Source of the DNA: Pseudoneurospora amorphoporcata
Lineage: Eukaryota > Ascomycota > Sordariomycetes > Sordariales > Sordariaceae
Direction of reading: 5' to 3'
NCBI GenBank assembly: GCA_033297205.1
Contig: MU859096.1
Span: forward strand, 166,945 to 230,944
DNA: 64,000 nucleotides
In this document: positions 1 to 11,439 of the stretch, piece by piece
How the letters are laid out: every line of letters begins with the position of its first letter
How positions within the stretch are numbered: the stretch's first letter is position 1
Position numbers and translations under genes: made by a program
The notes under the pieces: model-generated
Databases searched by the model: none
What the model saw: the letters and a program-made list of their open reading frames with translations, nothing else
Told to the model about the DNA's origin: nothing

Positions 1-1033
1 ACCAACAGTAATCATTACAAGTCCGATCTAGCAAACCATGAATCCCAATGCGAATGCGTAAGCACTTTATCACGACATTTTCTTTTCTCTGTGTATCATT
101 GGTGAATCCGCTGTCTTCAAGTCGTTCCAAGTCTTTTTCTTGTATGGTGGTCAGCAAAGGTGAGGCACAGGCGAGGGACGCAAGATGGCTTGCATGGCGG
201 CACTTAAAAGGCTCGAGAGAGCGGGAGTAGCCGATGAGGCAAAGCACAGGCTCGGATGCCAAGAGAGGAATTGAAATCGTTACCCCTCTTTCAACTTGCA
301 AGAAGTTTCTTTCAATACACAACAGACATGATACTATCGCTTGGGGATAATCGTGAGGTGTTTGTGATGTGAAAGTGGATGGTAGTCTAGTCCTTGGATT
401 TGTAATGCATCCAAGCCTCTACGTACTTTATGCATCACCATTGTTGTCAATGTTGTCAGTCAATCGTATTCGTACTCGCCGCGTTCCGAAAGACGCTGAA
501 ACTTTGGAGATGACGCCTACCAACTGTGGGAAAACATCAAGGTCGAGACCGCAGATTGAACAGCTCCCATCGCCTCTTTCCATAGGCAGGAAAACCCGTC
601 AGATGCGATTTCCCCCATGGCATGATCTTGGACTGAGGTTGCCAGTGCGGTCAAGGGTAATTTGGATGATCTTTGAAGGGTACGTACCGTTCCGAATACG
701 AATTGCGTCTCTGATTGGATGAGAGAACATCAAGCTGGCCGACTCCTATTCGCCCAGAGGGAAAGCTGCCCCTGAGAGGTGGTCCCTGGGCGTTGCCAAG
801 CTGGTGGTGCTGTCGGGCAGTTTCCCTTGGTCCCTATCGGCCTATCGTTCTAGTGTAGGTAGGAACCTACGACAACCGCCAACGACCGACCGACTTTATA
901 AAATTAAGTCGAGTCGCCCATATCTCGTCCCTTTCCTACCCCTCCTCCTCAGGCTTCATTCATTCTCTTGTTGTGTTGTTGCAGGCATCCACGACTTCAG
1001 TTCTTCCCCTCCACGCCTCTCCTTTTCTCCAAC
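1..1033. other. Upstream region of CYP51, no gene seen
   Basis: No reading frame here resembles a known protein or has convincing coding structure. The last 200 bases are pyrimidine-rich, as expected of a fungal promoter and leader leading into the CYP51 start codon. It holds a TATA-like site and a short inverted repeat, listed separately. Confidence 0.5.
855..903 (+). promoter_or_regulatory. Candidate CYP51 core promoter: inverted repeat plus TATA-like box
   Basis: A TATAAAA heptamer lies at 897-903, about 130 bases before the CYP51 start codon, flanked by CGACTT and AAGTCG arms that make it a near-palindrome. Just upstream, GTAGGT (855-860) and ACCTAC (865-870) form a 6-bp inverted repeat with a 4-base spacer. 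The spacing suits a core promoter. Whether the repeat binds a regulator (for example a sterol-responsive factor) cannot be told from sequence. Confidence 0.35.
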
Positions 1034-2786
1034 ATGGGCGTCCTGCAAGTCGTTGGGGGGCCGTTGTCCCAGCAGTTTTCCCAGCTGGGGACATTCTCGC
1101 AAATCGGTGTCGCGGTCGCCTCCTTTTTGTTTGTCGCCGTCGCTATCAACGTCCTCCAGCAGTTCCTTTTCAAGAAGCCCAATGAGCCTCCTCTGGTCTT
1201 CCACTGGTTCCCTCTTATCGGCAGCACCATTACGTATGGTATGGACCCGCCGCGTTTCTTCAAGGAGAACAGGGAAAAGGTAAGAGACAACCCCCCCTTT
1301 CTGGATTTCTGCCTGAACGCGCTCGCGTGGACTTGGCTTGCTCACAACTTTGCGCTCCACAACAGTATGGCGATTGCTTCACCTTTATCCTCCTCGGAAA
1401 GAAGACCACTGTCTACGTCGGTCCCAAGGGCAACGATTTCATCTTGAACGGCAAGATTCGCGATGTCAACGCCGAAGAGATTTACACGGTCCTTACCACC
1501 CCTGTTTTCGGCAAGGATGTCGTCTACGATTGCCCCAACTCCAAGCTTATGGAGCAGAAGAAGGTTAGAGAGAATGCTTACGAACATGGGGGGAGGCTCG
1601 TTAGTGGACAGCGGCTAACATAGGGTTCCTACAGTTCATGAAGATTGCGCTCACCACCGAGGCTTTCCGCCAATACGTCCCCATCATCTCCGATGAGGTT
1701 ACCAGCTACCTCAAGAGAACCGCCGACTTCAAGGGCAAGTCCGGCATTGTCGACATTCCCCCCAAGATGGCGCAGATCACCATTTTCACCGCCTCGCACG
1801 CTCTTCAGGGCAAGGAGATTCGCGACAAGTTCGACGAGAAGCTCGCCGACCTCTACCACGACCTCGACATGGGTTTCTCTCCCATCAACTTCATGCTTCA
1901 CTGGGCCCCTCTTCCCTGGAACAACCGCCGCGATTACGCCCAGCGCACCGTCGCCAAGATCTACATGGACACCATCAAGGAGCGTCGCGCTCGCGGCGAG
2001 ACCGGCGCCCAGGATATCATGTGGCACCTGATGAACTCTACCTACAAGGGCGACATTCCCGTTCCCGACCACGAAGTCGCCCACATGATGATTGCCCTCC
2101 TCATGGCTGGCCAGCACTCTTCGTCTTCCACTAGCTCCTGGATCATGCTCCGTCTCGCCTCGCGCCCCGACATCATGGAGGATCTCTACAACGAACAGGT
2201 CAAGAACCTCGGCGCCGACCTTCCCCCCCTTACCTACGAGGACTTCGCCAAGCTTCCCCTGCACGCCGCCATCGTCAAGGAAACCCTCCGCCTGCACGCC
2301 CCCATCCACTCCATCATGCGCGCCGTCAAGACACCCATGCCCGTCCCCGGAACCAAGTACGTCATCCCGACTGACCACGTCCTGCTCGCCGCCCCCGGCG
2401 TCTCCGCCACCGACGAGTCCTACTTCCCCCAGCCCGACCTTTGGGAGCCCCACCGCTGGGAGAAGGATTCCCCTCTCGCGCCCACCATCGTCCGCAACGT
2501 CCAGAACGAGGACGACGACGAGAAGATCGATTACGGCTACGGTCTCGTCAGCAAGGGCGCCAACTCCCCTTACCTGCCCTTCGGCGCTGGTCGTCATCGT
2601 TGCATTGGCGAGCAGTTTGCCAGTGTGCAGCTCCAGACTATTCTTGCCATCATTGTTCGCAACTTCAAGTTCAGGAACGTGGATGGTAGCGATAAGGTTA
2701 TTGGTACCGATTACGCTTCGCTTTTCTCGAGGCCCCTCGAGCCCGCCAAGATTTACTGGGAGAGGAGGGAGGGTTGCCAGTTGTAA
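1034..2786 (+). CDS. erg11: Sterol 14-alpha-demethylase CYP51 (eburicol/lanosterol demethylase)
   Basis: Cytochrome P450 that removes the 14-alpha methyl of lanosterol or eburicol in ergosterol synthesis at the ER; target of azole fungicides. Exons 1034-1279, 1366-1563 and 1635-2786 (introns GT-AG, both phase 0) give 531 residues, the usual length. Visible signatures: N-terminal membrane anchor (about residues 20-45); the CYP51 B-C block TPVFGKDVVYD (residues 127-137); I-helix ALLMAGQHSS; K-helix KETLRLHAP with the ExxR pair; and the heme loop PFGAGRHRCIGEQFA with the cysteine ligand. The start ATG opens a hydrophobic leader typical of fungal CYP51 and follows a C/T-rich leader. The sequence looks like the B paralog; no second copy is present in the window. 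Tyr136, equivalent to the Y132/Y137 azole-resistance hotspot, is the susceptible residue. Confidence 0.96.
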
Positions 2787-3745
2787 GAGACTGGTATGGT
2801 GATGGATGAGGAAGAAAGGGAAAGGAAGTGGACGGACAATTGGATGGGCGTTCTTTGGTTTCAATTGTTATTCTTAAGGAATTGGGTCTACAGCGTATAA
2901 TGACGTGATTGATCAATCATGAAAAAGAAAGAGGGAGTTCATGGAGAGAGGCAGGATAGAATAGAGCTCGATGGAACTTATGGGAGGAGTGTCCAGAGAC
3001 AAGGGGGAAGAACGAGGAAAGTTGCATTATAGCTAATACCTAATACCAACGAACGAACGCGGTGGCCTCATTGTTGAAGAACACCGCATCTATTTATGAG
3101 TGTTTTATGGATTTGCTGTATGCAGGTGTTATTGGCTATTAGTGTTGTGTTGGTGGTGTTGTTGTGGTTGTCAGAGAGGACAACATAACCTGTTCGCATT
3201 GGTGAGTCAAACAATCCGAGTTTAACAACAAAACCCGACAACAACGAAACGTGTCCTGAATATTTTTCTTAACGTCCAATGAGTGGACAGTGAAGGAATC
3301 ACGAAGTAATTGCGGTTCTTCTTGGATGAGTCATTCACAGACTTTTCAATAGTTCCTTGAACAGTGCACAACTTTGTCGATCGAATGGCTACGGATGGGT
3401 ACGTCCTCACGTAACTCATCTACTCATCGTGGGTTGGGCTCCGGTTGGAAACAGAAAAGCAGCTATTCATATGTAGGTGATTCCAGAATGAAAGAAACAA
3501 CATCTGAGAGGAGGAGAGGCCAAATATGTCTATTCACCTCTTGATATGGCCTCTCCATCACGGTATGGGCTGGATTCGGAGCTTCAGCATTTGACACAAA
3601 TACATGGTTATCGACGCAGCCGACAATAGCTTCCCTTCTCTTTCATTTACAGACGTAAACGAACCAAATCCAAACCAACCCATCAACAACAACACCATCA
3701 ACAACAAACAACACCAACATCACCAAAATCAAATCATCACTAACC
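2787..3745. other. Intergenic, CYP51 3' end to Hsp70-like gene
   Basis: No coding frame resembles a known protein. The first part should be the CYP51 3' untranslated region; the last 100 bases become A/C-rich (CAACAACA-type), a common look for fungal leaders just before a start codon. Confidence 0.45.
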
Positions 3746-6718
3746 ATGACCATAAACAAATCCGGCAACCGCGGCCGTCGCCGGCAAACCGAGCGTCTCA
3801 ATCTCAAATCCTCTTGGAAACCCAAAACCCCATCCCCCCTCGCCGCCCTCCTAACAGCCACGATCCTCCTCCTCCTCATCGTCGTCTTCCCCTTAGCTCT
3901 TTCCACTTCCTCTCCCCGGACCAGTCGGAGCGAGTGCATACGCCACAGCCACAGATGACTACTATTCTTCTGACCACAGGCAGGAAACTGAAAGACTGCT
4001 CCTGTGATTGCCATAGACTTTGGGGTGACTAACTCAAGAGTTGCGATGTGTCCGAAAAACGGAACAGGGAAAGTGCTTGGGACCGTGCCAAATTGGGTTG
4101 GGTTTAGAGCTAGCCCTGATACTGCCGGTGTTTGGGAGGGAGGGGGCGATGAAGGGGGGGGTTAGAGAGGACGGAAGGTATGAAGGCGTGGAGGTTTTGG
4201 TGGGAGAGGAGGCGAGGGAGTGGGCTAAGGGTATGGAGGGAGGAGGGGAGAAGGGGGCGGTGTTTGATGTCAGGTATGTTTGATTGTTCTTGAGTGATTA
4301 TTTGGCTGTTTCTTGGGCGGTCATGTCTTGGGGCTGCTGGCTGCTGGCTGCTGTTTTTTTTCTTTCTTGTTTTCTGGTTGACTTACGCTCTGGCTAAGTG
4401 GTCGGCTGACTGGAATAAACAAACAGACGCCTCTTAGGCCGAAACTTCTCCGATCTCAAACTTCCAGAAAGAGATTCGGCATTTACCTTTCAAGGTCACG
4501 CATCACTGTGGCGGTAAAAAACCCATTGTTGAGGTCGAAATCGAAGATAGAAGTAGAGAAAAATGTCGACGAACAAGGGCAAATTATCAACGGCACCGCG
4601 AGAAGGGTATTGAGGTACACGCCTGAGCAGATCACGGCGATGATTTTTGGGGAGTTGAAGGGGATTGCTGAGAGGGAGGTTGGTGAGAAGTACGTTCGCT
4701 CTTTCCTTCTTTTTCTTTCCCTCTTTCCCTCTTTCCCTCTTTCCCTTTTTTAATTCTCCAACAGAACCCCCATCGCAGCATCACCCAAGCCGTCGTCGCC
4801 ACCCACCTCGCCCCCGGCTTCTATCCCTACGTCGAATCCACCACCCCTCTGCCCTATAACGACAGATCGTACCTCCCCTGGCAAGCAGCCGATCAGTTCG
4901 AAGAAGCCTACAGGACCGCCCTCCGCCACGCCGCCTCTCTTGCTGGTTTCGAGATTATCCGCTTCACGAGAGAGCCCGTAGCCGCCGCCATTGCCTACGG
5001 GCTGGACACGGAATCTATCTGGGATGAGAGAACGGTGTTGGTGTACGACTTGGGCGAGACCTCTCTTGATGTCACGGTTCTGTCCGTGGAGCAGGGAGTC
5101 TTTGAGGTTTTGGCGAGTGAGAGGGTGGAGGGGCGGTTTGGGGGGAGGAAGATGGATGGGAATGTGGCCGGGTGGATTTTGAGGGAGGTCGCTGGTAGAA
5201 TGAACGGTGGTGGCCAAGGGGATGGGAGGGCAAGCCATGTGCGTGTTGAAGATATAATGATGCTAGGCCCCAAGCTCGTAATAAAGGTAAAAGAGGAAGT
5301 GGCGGAGGGGGTAAAGATAGCTCTGTTAGAGCAGGAAGCTGTCGAGATTGATGTCGGTGAATTGTTGACGAACCTGGGTGGGTTGGAACGGAACTTGACA
5401 ATGACGAGGAGGGACTTTGAGGATGTGAACCACGGTCTGGTCTGGGATACGCTGCCGGTCGTTCAAAGGGTGCTGACGGCTGCCAGGGTTCTTCGGGATA
5501 AGTTGGATGATTTTATTGTGGTAGGAGGGTCCGGAAAGACCCCGAGGGTGAGGTGGTCGGTTGAGCAGTACTATTGCACGAAAAGCAAGCCGCTCATGGA
5601 AGGAAACGTTGATTCTGCGGAGGCGGTGGTTTTTGGGGCGGCTGTTCAGGCTATGGTGAGTGAAGATCGAGATATTGGCATATGAGCAATTTGGACTGAC
5701 CATGCTTGACGGATTCTTTCCGCGCCTGAGGGCACCACGGAGTGCATCTTTATATACGACGTTCCGACCTCAATCGGCGTTGAAACAGCAGGAGGTGTCA
5801 TGGTAAGATCTTCTCTCGTCCGGGTGATACCAGTTTGACGTCTTTCCATTTCGTTGTTGGCTAACAGACCTCGAGACAACAATTATACGCCGCAACAGTC
5901 CCATGCCCACGGTCAGTTCATCCTTCCCTCTTAGTTTTTTCTATCAGTTGTCTCTAACACGCCATTGTGAACAGTCCAAATCAGCAACATTTACCACGTC
6001 AGCCGGTAGGCCATTCTATCCAACCTCTTCTTTTCTGTCCATACTAACACCAGCTATCCAGACAACCAAACCACCGTCACCCTCAACATCTTCCAAGGCA
6101 ACCGCCCCCTCGCAGCCTCCAACCACCTCCTAGCTTCGATCCCCCATGGACCTCGCCACCGTGAACCAAAACAACCTGCCACGAGGCATTCCGCGAGTCT
6201 CAATTGCCTTCGCAATCGACCACAACGGTGTTTTGCAAGTATTCCTCCTGGACACCATAGTAATGGACGACGAAGGTCATCATCGACATCTGATTGCTAC
6301 CATCCGAACCCTCTACGCCGACGCAAGTGACAAAGCGCTGGCAAAGTGGAAGAAGATAGACTCCTTGATCGAAGAGACGGATCGGTTTTGGGAAGAGGAC
6401 GAGGAGACAAAGGCGACATTTGAGGCGAGAAGAGAGCTGGCGAAAATGTTGAATGCGGTCAGGAGGAGTCTTTGGATTGTTGAGGCTGATGGCGCAGCCC
6501 AGGAGGCTGCCACTGAGGAGGTGAGGGTTATTAGGGATGCGCTCAGGGATGCGGAGGTATGGCTGGAAGAGCACTGGGACGTGGAGACTAATACTTCTGA
6601 GGAGTTTATGATGGAGAAGAAACTGTTGAGTGGTGTTGTGTCACCTGTTTTGCACCCTGACGACATTTCGGTTGTTGTTGACGAACTTCCTCCTGTGATG
6701 AGGACAGGAAGGAGGTGA
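3746..6718 (+). pseudogene. Membrane-anchored divergent Hsp70-family protein, frame-broken
   Basis: All parts of an Hsp70 are visible in order. From ATG 3746 comes a basic N-terminus and a hydrophobic segment (about residues 32-52) suggesting a signal anchor into the ER. Then: phosphate-1 motif IAIDFGVTNSRVA (about 4010-4050); FDVR|RLLGRNFSD across an intron (donor after 4277, acceptor before 4431); LPFKV; a long intact exon 4765-5655 with EPVAAAIAYGLD, VLVYDLGETSLDV and a hydrophobic GAAVQAM end; the SBD start DVPTSIGVETAGGVM; and a C-terminal helical lid ending at 6718. The reading frame must change by one base near 3930, 4000, 4155 (G run), 4475, 4558 (A run), 4765 (C run), 5905 and 6140 (C run) to follow the homology. 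Phosphate-2 is altered: GGGTFD is replaced by GETSLD. Either a pseudogene or a stretch of poor consensus; most breaks lie in homopolymers and introns keep good GT-AG sites, so a live gene with sequence errors is possible. Confidence 0.65.
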
Positions 6719-7449
6719 GGAATCATGATGAACTATAATAGAGTCAGGGAAGTCTAGTATACCCGGCCATCGCCATATGGGAAAAGATACATATTCATGA
6801 AAGGCATTCTATATCCGTATCGTAGCGAAGTGTACAGTAAAGATGACGATACAATACACACATACATACATGCCCTCCGCCAGTTCCTGAACAAGACGAC
6901 GATGACGAGAAAGAAGACCCCCATATTAATAAACCCAATCTGACTAAAACGCCATACTGTGCAACAATCGCTGTGCTGTGCTGTTATGGTTTGATTTCAT
7001 TTCATCATCGGGAAGAAGAGAAATCAAACAAACAAGCCGCCCGTTGCTTCCAAGAAAGTCCCGAAGTTGCCTCTTTTTTCTTTTATGAAAAGAGCAAATA
7101 TGAATGAACACCGGCTAATGCAAGATCTGAGTATGTAGAGTAGAGATGTTGGATGTGTGTGTGAGGTAGCAAGGTATGTTATAGGTAATGTGTGGTTCGC
7201 GCCGGTGAGTTGCAACAGCCGTGGTGGCAAAGTACGTTTTTGCCAACATCCGCGGCTTTCTTGTTCCTCGCTTGACTTCTGGGTTTCCAAGTTTGATTTC
7301 TTCTTCCTTCACCTCCTTCTAACCGTATCATATGTGGTTATGCGGTACGGCCGGTATGGAGGTGGATAAGACAGACCTCAAGTGAGAGATAGAGGGAGCT
7401 GTCGCTCTCTTGTCATTCATAGCAAAGCTGACTGGCAGGTGCAGCACGC
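6719..7449. other. Intergenic between convergent Hsp70-like gene and RCF2
   Basis: Convergent 3' region. No frame looks coding. AT-rich stretches around 6780-6860 and 6930-7020 would suit 3' untranslated regions and polyadenylation of the two flanking genes. Confidence 0.45.
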
Positions 7450-8259
7450 TTAAGCGGAAGCCTCGGCCTTGTTGGCCTCAGCCTTCTGTTGCTGCTGCTG
7501 CTCCTCAATGTGCTTCTTGTGGGCGAGTCTCTTCTCCTCGGCAGCGACCATATCTGAAGCAGATGAGTTAGCGGATCCTCGCAAGCTCGAAACAAGCACC
7601 GGGACAAGAGAAAACCTACCCTGCCAGAGGTTCTGGCCCTCGTACTCCTCCTTCTGGACCTTCTTCTCGATTAAGTGCTGATGGGTAGGATCGTTGGGGT
7701 CAACGACCATGACGGTCTCCCACCTGCCCTTGCCGCTCTTGGCATCGGCGGTCTCGAAGGCGGCAGTGGCGATGAGGACGGCGAGCGTCAGGCCCTGGGC
7801 GTACACACGGGCCTGGACGAGCTTCTGGCTGGCGCTGAGGTACTTGTTGCGGTTGACGATGGCCATGGCGGCGCCCATGGCGGCGATCCAGGACGCGAAC
7901 ACGATGCTGTAGCGGTTCTCGCGGCCCCAATCCATGAAGCGCTGGCTAGAGGTCTCGGAGGCCAGGCGCTCCGCCTCGTGCCTCTTCTTGCCCGCCTGGA
8001 TGTAGTTGTTCATGGGGTCCTTGGCCCGCTGGAAGTTGATGCTGTAGCGCTCCGCCAGGATGATGGCGCCGAAGGTGCCCGACGAGGTCACCAGGAAGGA
8101 CCGGAAGGGAAGCGAGAGCTGGCGGATCAGCTGGTACCGCTTCATGCCGAACATGACACCGCCGAGGCCGAGGACGAGACCGGCACTGCCACCGATCAAG
8201 CCGCCCTTGATGACCTCGTGGTAGTGGGCCTGCTCCTCTTCCTTGCTGATGACCTTCAT
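7450..8259 (-). CDS. rcf2: Respiratory supercomplex factor 2 (HIG1-domain mitochondrial protein)
   Basis: Inner-membrane protein that associates with cytochrome c oxidase and respiratory supercomplexes. Exons 8259-7620 and 7553-7450 (66-base intron, donor GTAGGT, acceptor CAG) give 247 residues. The N-terminus MKVISKEEEQAHYHEVIKGG and the two hydrophobic segments that follow match the fungal Rcf2 pattern. The HIG1 core sits around residues 145-180, with the hallmark QKLVQARVYAQG followed by a membrane helix. The C-terminal tail is charged, then Gln/Lys/Ala-rich. ATG 8259 is the first ATG in frame; the open frame runs on upstream to 8376 but offers no further ATG. Yeast Rcf2 is 224 residues, so the length fits. 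Confidence 0.9.
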   Translation of the reverse strand: MKVISKEEEQAHYHEVIKGGLIGGSAGLVLGLGGVMFGMKRYQLIRQLSLPFRSFLVTSSGTFGAIILAERYSINFQRAKDPMNNYIQAGKKRHEAERLASETSSQRFMDWGRENRYSIVFASWIAAMGAAMAIVNRNKYLSASQKLVQARVYAQGLTLAVLIATAAFETADAKSGKGRWETVMVVDPNDPTHQHLIEKKVQKEEYEGQNLWQGRFSLVPVLVSSLRGSANSSASDMVAAEEKRLAHKKHIEEQQQQQKAEANKAEASA

Positions 8260-9562
8260 GGTTGCTGTTGGTGTCGGGTTACCTTTGGTGGTGGTGGTGT
8301 TGGGATTGTCGTCGTCTTCGTCGTTTCGAAGAGGAAAAGGTGAAAGTGCAGTTGTTAGAAATTGCGTGCGGAGCAAGAGTTAGTAGTATGTCGTAGATGT
8401 GAGTCGTAGTTGTTCGTCTGAAACTGAGTTTCGAGTCAAGAGATGTGGCGTGAGGAAGCTAAGGTAGGAACAAAAAACTCGTAGCGAGGATCGGATGGGA
8501 TGATGTCGATAAGCCCGGGCGTGTGGTAGGGGTAAATGTAATGTGGGGCTGCTTTGACTTGGGAGCGAATGGCGCACCACCAAAGACGAGTGAAAAGGAA
8601 AATCTTAGAAATTTGAAGACAGACCGATCTTCGAGTATCAATGACTCTTACAAACAACTGCACATGAACATCACCTATTATATAAACAGTAGTGCAAATA
8701 CTCAACCCGTGCTGTTCCTCGCTTCAGCGCTTACTCACATTCTCTCCATCTCTTCCGATATTTTCCTCTCGGAACATTTCGCTACCGACTCGACTGCTCT
8801 CAACCTCACGCCATAACGGATGAGGGCCACCCGGCGATGCAGAGTGAGCCGCGCAACGGGCGTAGCGGACGGATGATGTAATGGAAATACCGAACGGGAG
8901 AGTGGTACTAAAAGACCCGCTGCGAAGCCCGCGTAGCCGCTGCCCTATGAAATGGACAGAAACCCCGAGACTTTCCCGGAAGGGGGAGGACGGCGAACAA
9001 ATGTGACAGCAGGCAGCTGGACACCACCGACAGCCGAGGAGGACCCTGAACAACTCCTCGTCCGAGTTTCGATTGCCAAGCGCTGCAAATCAATGGCAGC
9101 TGAAAGACTTGACGGACCGCTGCCAGATGTGCAGTGTCCCCGCCCAAAGACAGACACCGGGTTAAGGCCGACTGCAACCATCACAAAGCCGAACTTCGCT
9201 GTTGAACATCCTTCGGTTTCTCCTTTCGTCCATTTCGGTGTAAAACCATGTGTGCCGCATCTTTGACTTCGTCTTACAAATCTGAGAAGTCAGAGGAAAC
9301 TCCTGGACACCATAGGGCGCAAATTCAAACAAGCCTACCTTATAGACCTGCATTCCTGCTGTCTAGCTACACGTACGGTCATTACTTTCAACTTGTATCA
9401 TTTACGGGGGTGTCGCCGAACGGATCCTGACGCGGAGCTGGATGATTGGGCGGACACGCGTGTGATCCACCTCCGTAACTTTGCTCCCTGCCAGGTGAGT
9501 TCCGGACGGCGAACAAGCGGGGATTCTCGTCACCGGATTTCTCTAGGCAGGGCCGTAAGCTG

Positions 9563-9582
9563 CAATACCATGTATGGTATTG
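9563..9582. repeat. Short perfect palindromic hairpin
   Basis: CAATACCAT (9563-9571) and its exact reverse complement ATGGTATTG (9574-9582) are separated by only two bases. It could be a binding site for a dimeric factor, or chance. Confidence 0.6.
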
Positions 9583-10198
9583 TAAGCCGTTCGCCGGCAA
9601 CCGAGTTCCTTCAACATGAGCATCATCAGCCGTCCGACTGCCGGCCAGGACACACTCGTTCTTGCGGGCTCATCTTGTATTGGCGTTTTGCTGGTGGAAA
9701 CCATAATGAACCGCTGGCTCCTTTTTGTATTATGAGTGAGTCATTTGTGAAATGTGGTGTAACTGTCCCGTGTTATAAAGTATGTCCAAGACAAATGAAA
9801 CCAACTTTAAAGTTTGGTTGGCGATATATATTTAGGTACGCTTTTTGAGTGCCCCTCTGCAGCTCGCTCTACGTGCTTCTGTAACCTGCATAATCTTGAC
9901 ATCTATGTAGGAACGACGGTCAATTTGACAGGTGCATCATGTCCTTGTCTTTTTTGGGGTTGTCGTCAAGTTTCTTTCCACTGAGTAACTCAAGGTCTCT
10001 TCACAATCCCGCCTCTCATAAAGCTACTGTACAGATCTCAAGAAAAGAGACAAAATCCGCGGGCGTGCTCACCGAATCCTCGTCGGTACAGGAGGTTTGT
10101 TACAGCAGACAGAGGACGTTCTGTAAACTTGATACGACAATCATGAGAATATAGAATATAGAGTCGAAATAGGGTTCATGGCCCTGTAAAGTGTAAAA

Positions 10199-10218
10199 GT
10201 GTGTGTGTGTGTGTGTGT
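10199..10218. repeat. (GT)10 microsatellite
   Basis: Ten uninterrupted GT units, in the gene-free region, followed by a C/T-rich stretch. Confidence 0.9.
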
Positions 10219-11012
10219 CTTGACCCATCACAGTCCGGTATAGTCGCAACTCGCAACAGAGACACCGAATTCTGGACCTCATTCTCTTCCTCCACCAGTC
10301 CACAAGTCCACCAATCTTCCTGTCTCTCCTTGGATTCGTTCAGTTCCTTCCCCTCATCCCCGGTCGTTCGATCACTCACCATCAGGCTTCAGGCTTCCAA
10401 CCACTTCCCCTATCCTCCATGCGTGCCGTGTTTTAACTACAACCAGACCAGACGAATCCTAAACTGTGTTCGAAGGGGTAACTGCCCTTTTTGCAGGCTT
10501 GCAGCGGTGGCTAGTTCGGTGAAAACTGTTTCTACCGCTATCCGCTGGCCCATTGAGGGACAAGGAGTTTCTGCTAGAGTCTAGAGCCTGAAGGAGGAAT
10601 GCGGTTCCATGAGTCGTGTTCGTGCGTCTTCTCATCCACTCGTCTTCAAGGCTTCTCCCTGTGTGAAGGTAACGCTGGAAGTGTGCCAACTGCCAAGTTA
10701 TAGAGGGGCGCGCGGGGCGCTAGAAATGCTGCACATGCAAAATGCCTGTAGGTACCCCAGGCAAAGAGCCAGAATGAAATTCATGCATGTGTTCGTCTAC
10801 GAAAAGGCGTGTCTGTGGTTCATTTCGTGATTCCCCTCGCCTTGTCTCGAGACGCTAGACTCTTCTTTACTGGAGGGAAGAATGTTATGGGTATTAATCG
10901 GTGGTGGTGTGCTCACGTTATCATGATACTAGGTACATGCCACATTACAGCACCAAAACGTCGGGTATTCACGCGTAAGAGCGTACCGTCCGGTGTTCTG
11001 AATCAATGGGGG

Positions 11013-11097
11013 CCAGGTTGTGTGAATAATCGGATCAACCTTTTTTTTGGTGGGTTCAATGCCTGTGAAACTCGCTCCCAATATTCACACAACCTGG
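11013..11097. repeat. 16-bp perfect inverted repeat with 53-base loop
   Basis: CCAGGTTGTGTGAATA (11013-11028) is mirrored exactly by its reverse complement at 11082-11097. The loop includes a run of eight T. No target-site duplication is obvious. It may be a foldback element remnant, or a hairpin in a transcript. Confidence 0.8.
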
Positions 11098-11439
11098 GGG
11101 CGTCGGGTACCTGGGACGACCTCAGGCGACCTGAGAGAGAGCGAACCGAAACCGATGAACCCGTAACAAAGATGGTCACATCGAGAGATGCGGCGCTGCG
11201 GCCTAAGTTCCAGGTTCAGTTTCGGGATTTTGTCCAGTGGGTTGTACAGTGGGTTTGTTCTGAACACCCACATCCCTTCTCCAATCTGAATTTCAGACGG
11301 ATGGAACTCCAAAATGTTCTAGAAGACGTGGAAGAGGGGTAGAGGAGAGGTTGAGGTGACGCTCAGACCAGCTCATAGCTAGGCGGGGGCTCCTCAAGTA
11401 GTGTAGCAGGTAGGTAATCCGTTGTGTGGGGGTCCACCA

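Noticed and set aside
1629..2864. 411-residue open frame on the minus strand
   Set aside because: Antisense shadow of CYP51 exon 3, caused by its strong third-position C/G bias; no domain.
7675..8343. 222-residue open frame on the plus strand
   Set aside because: Exact antisense of RCF2; Gly/Asp/Val-rich translation without a known fold.
10809..11342. 177-residue frame in the gene desert
   Set aside because: Contains the foldback repeat, has no domain and no splice partners.
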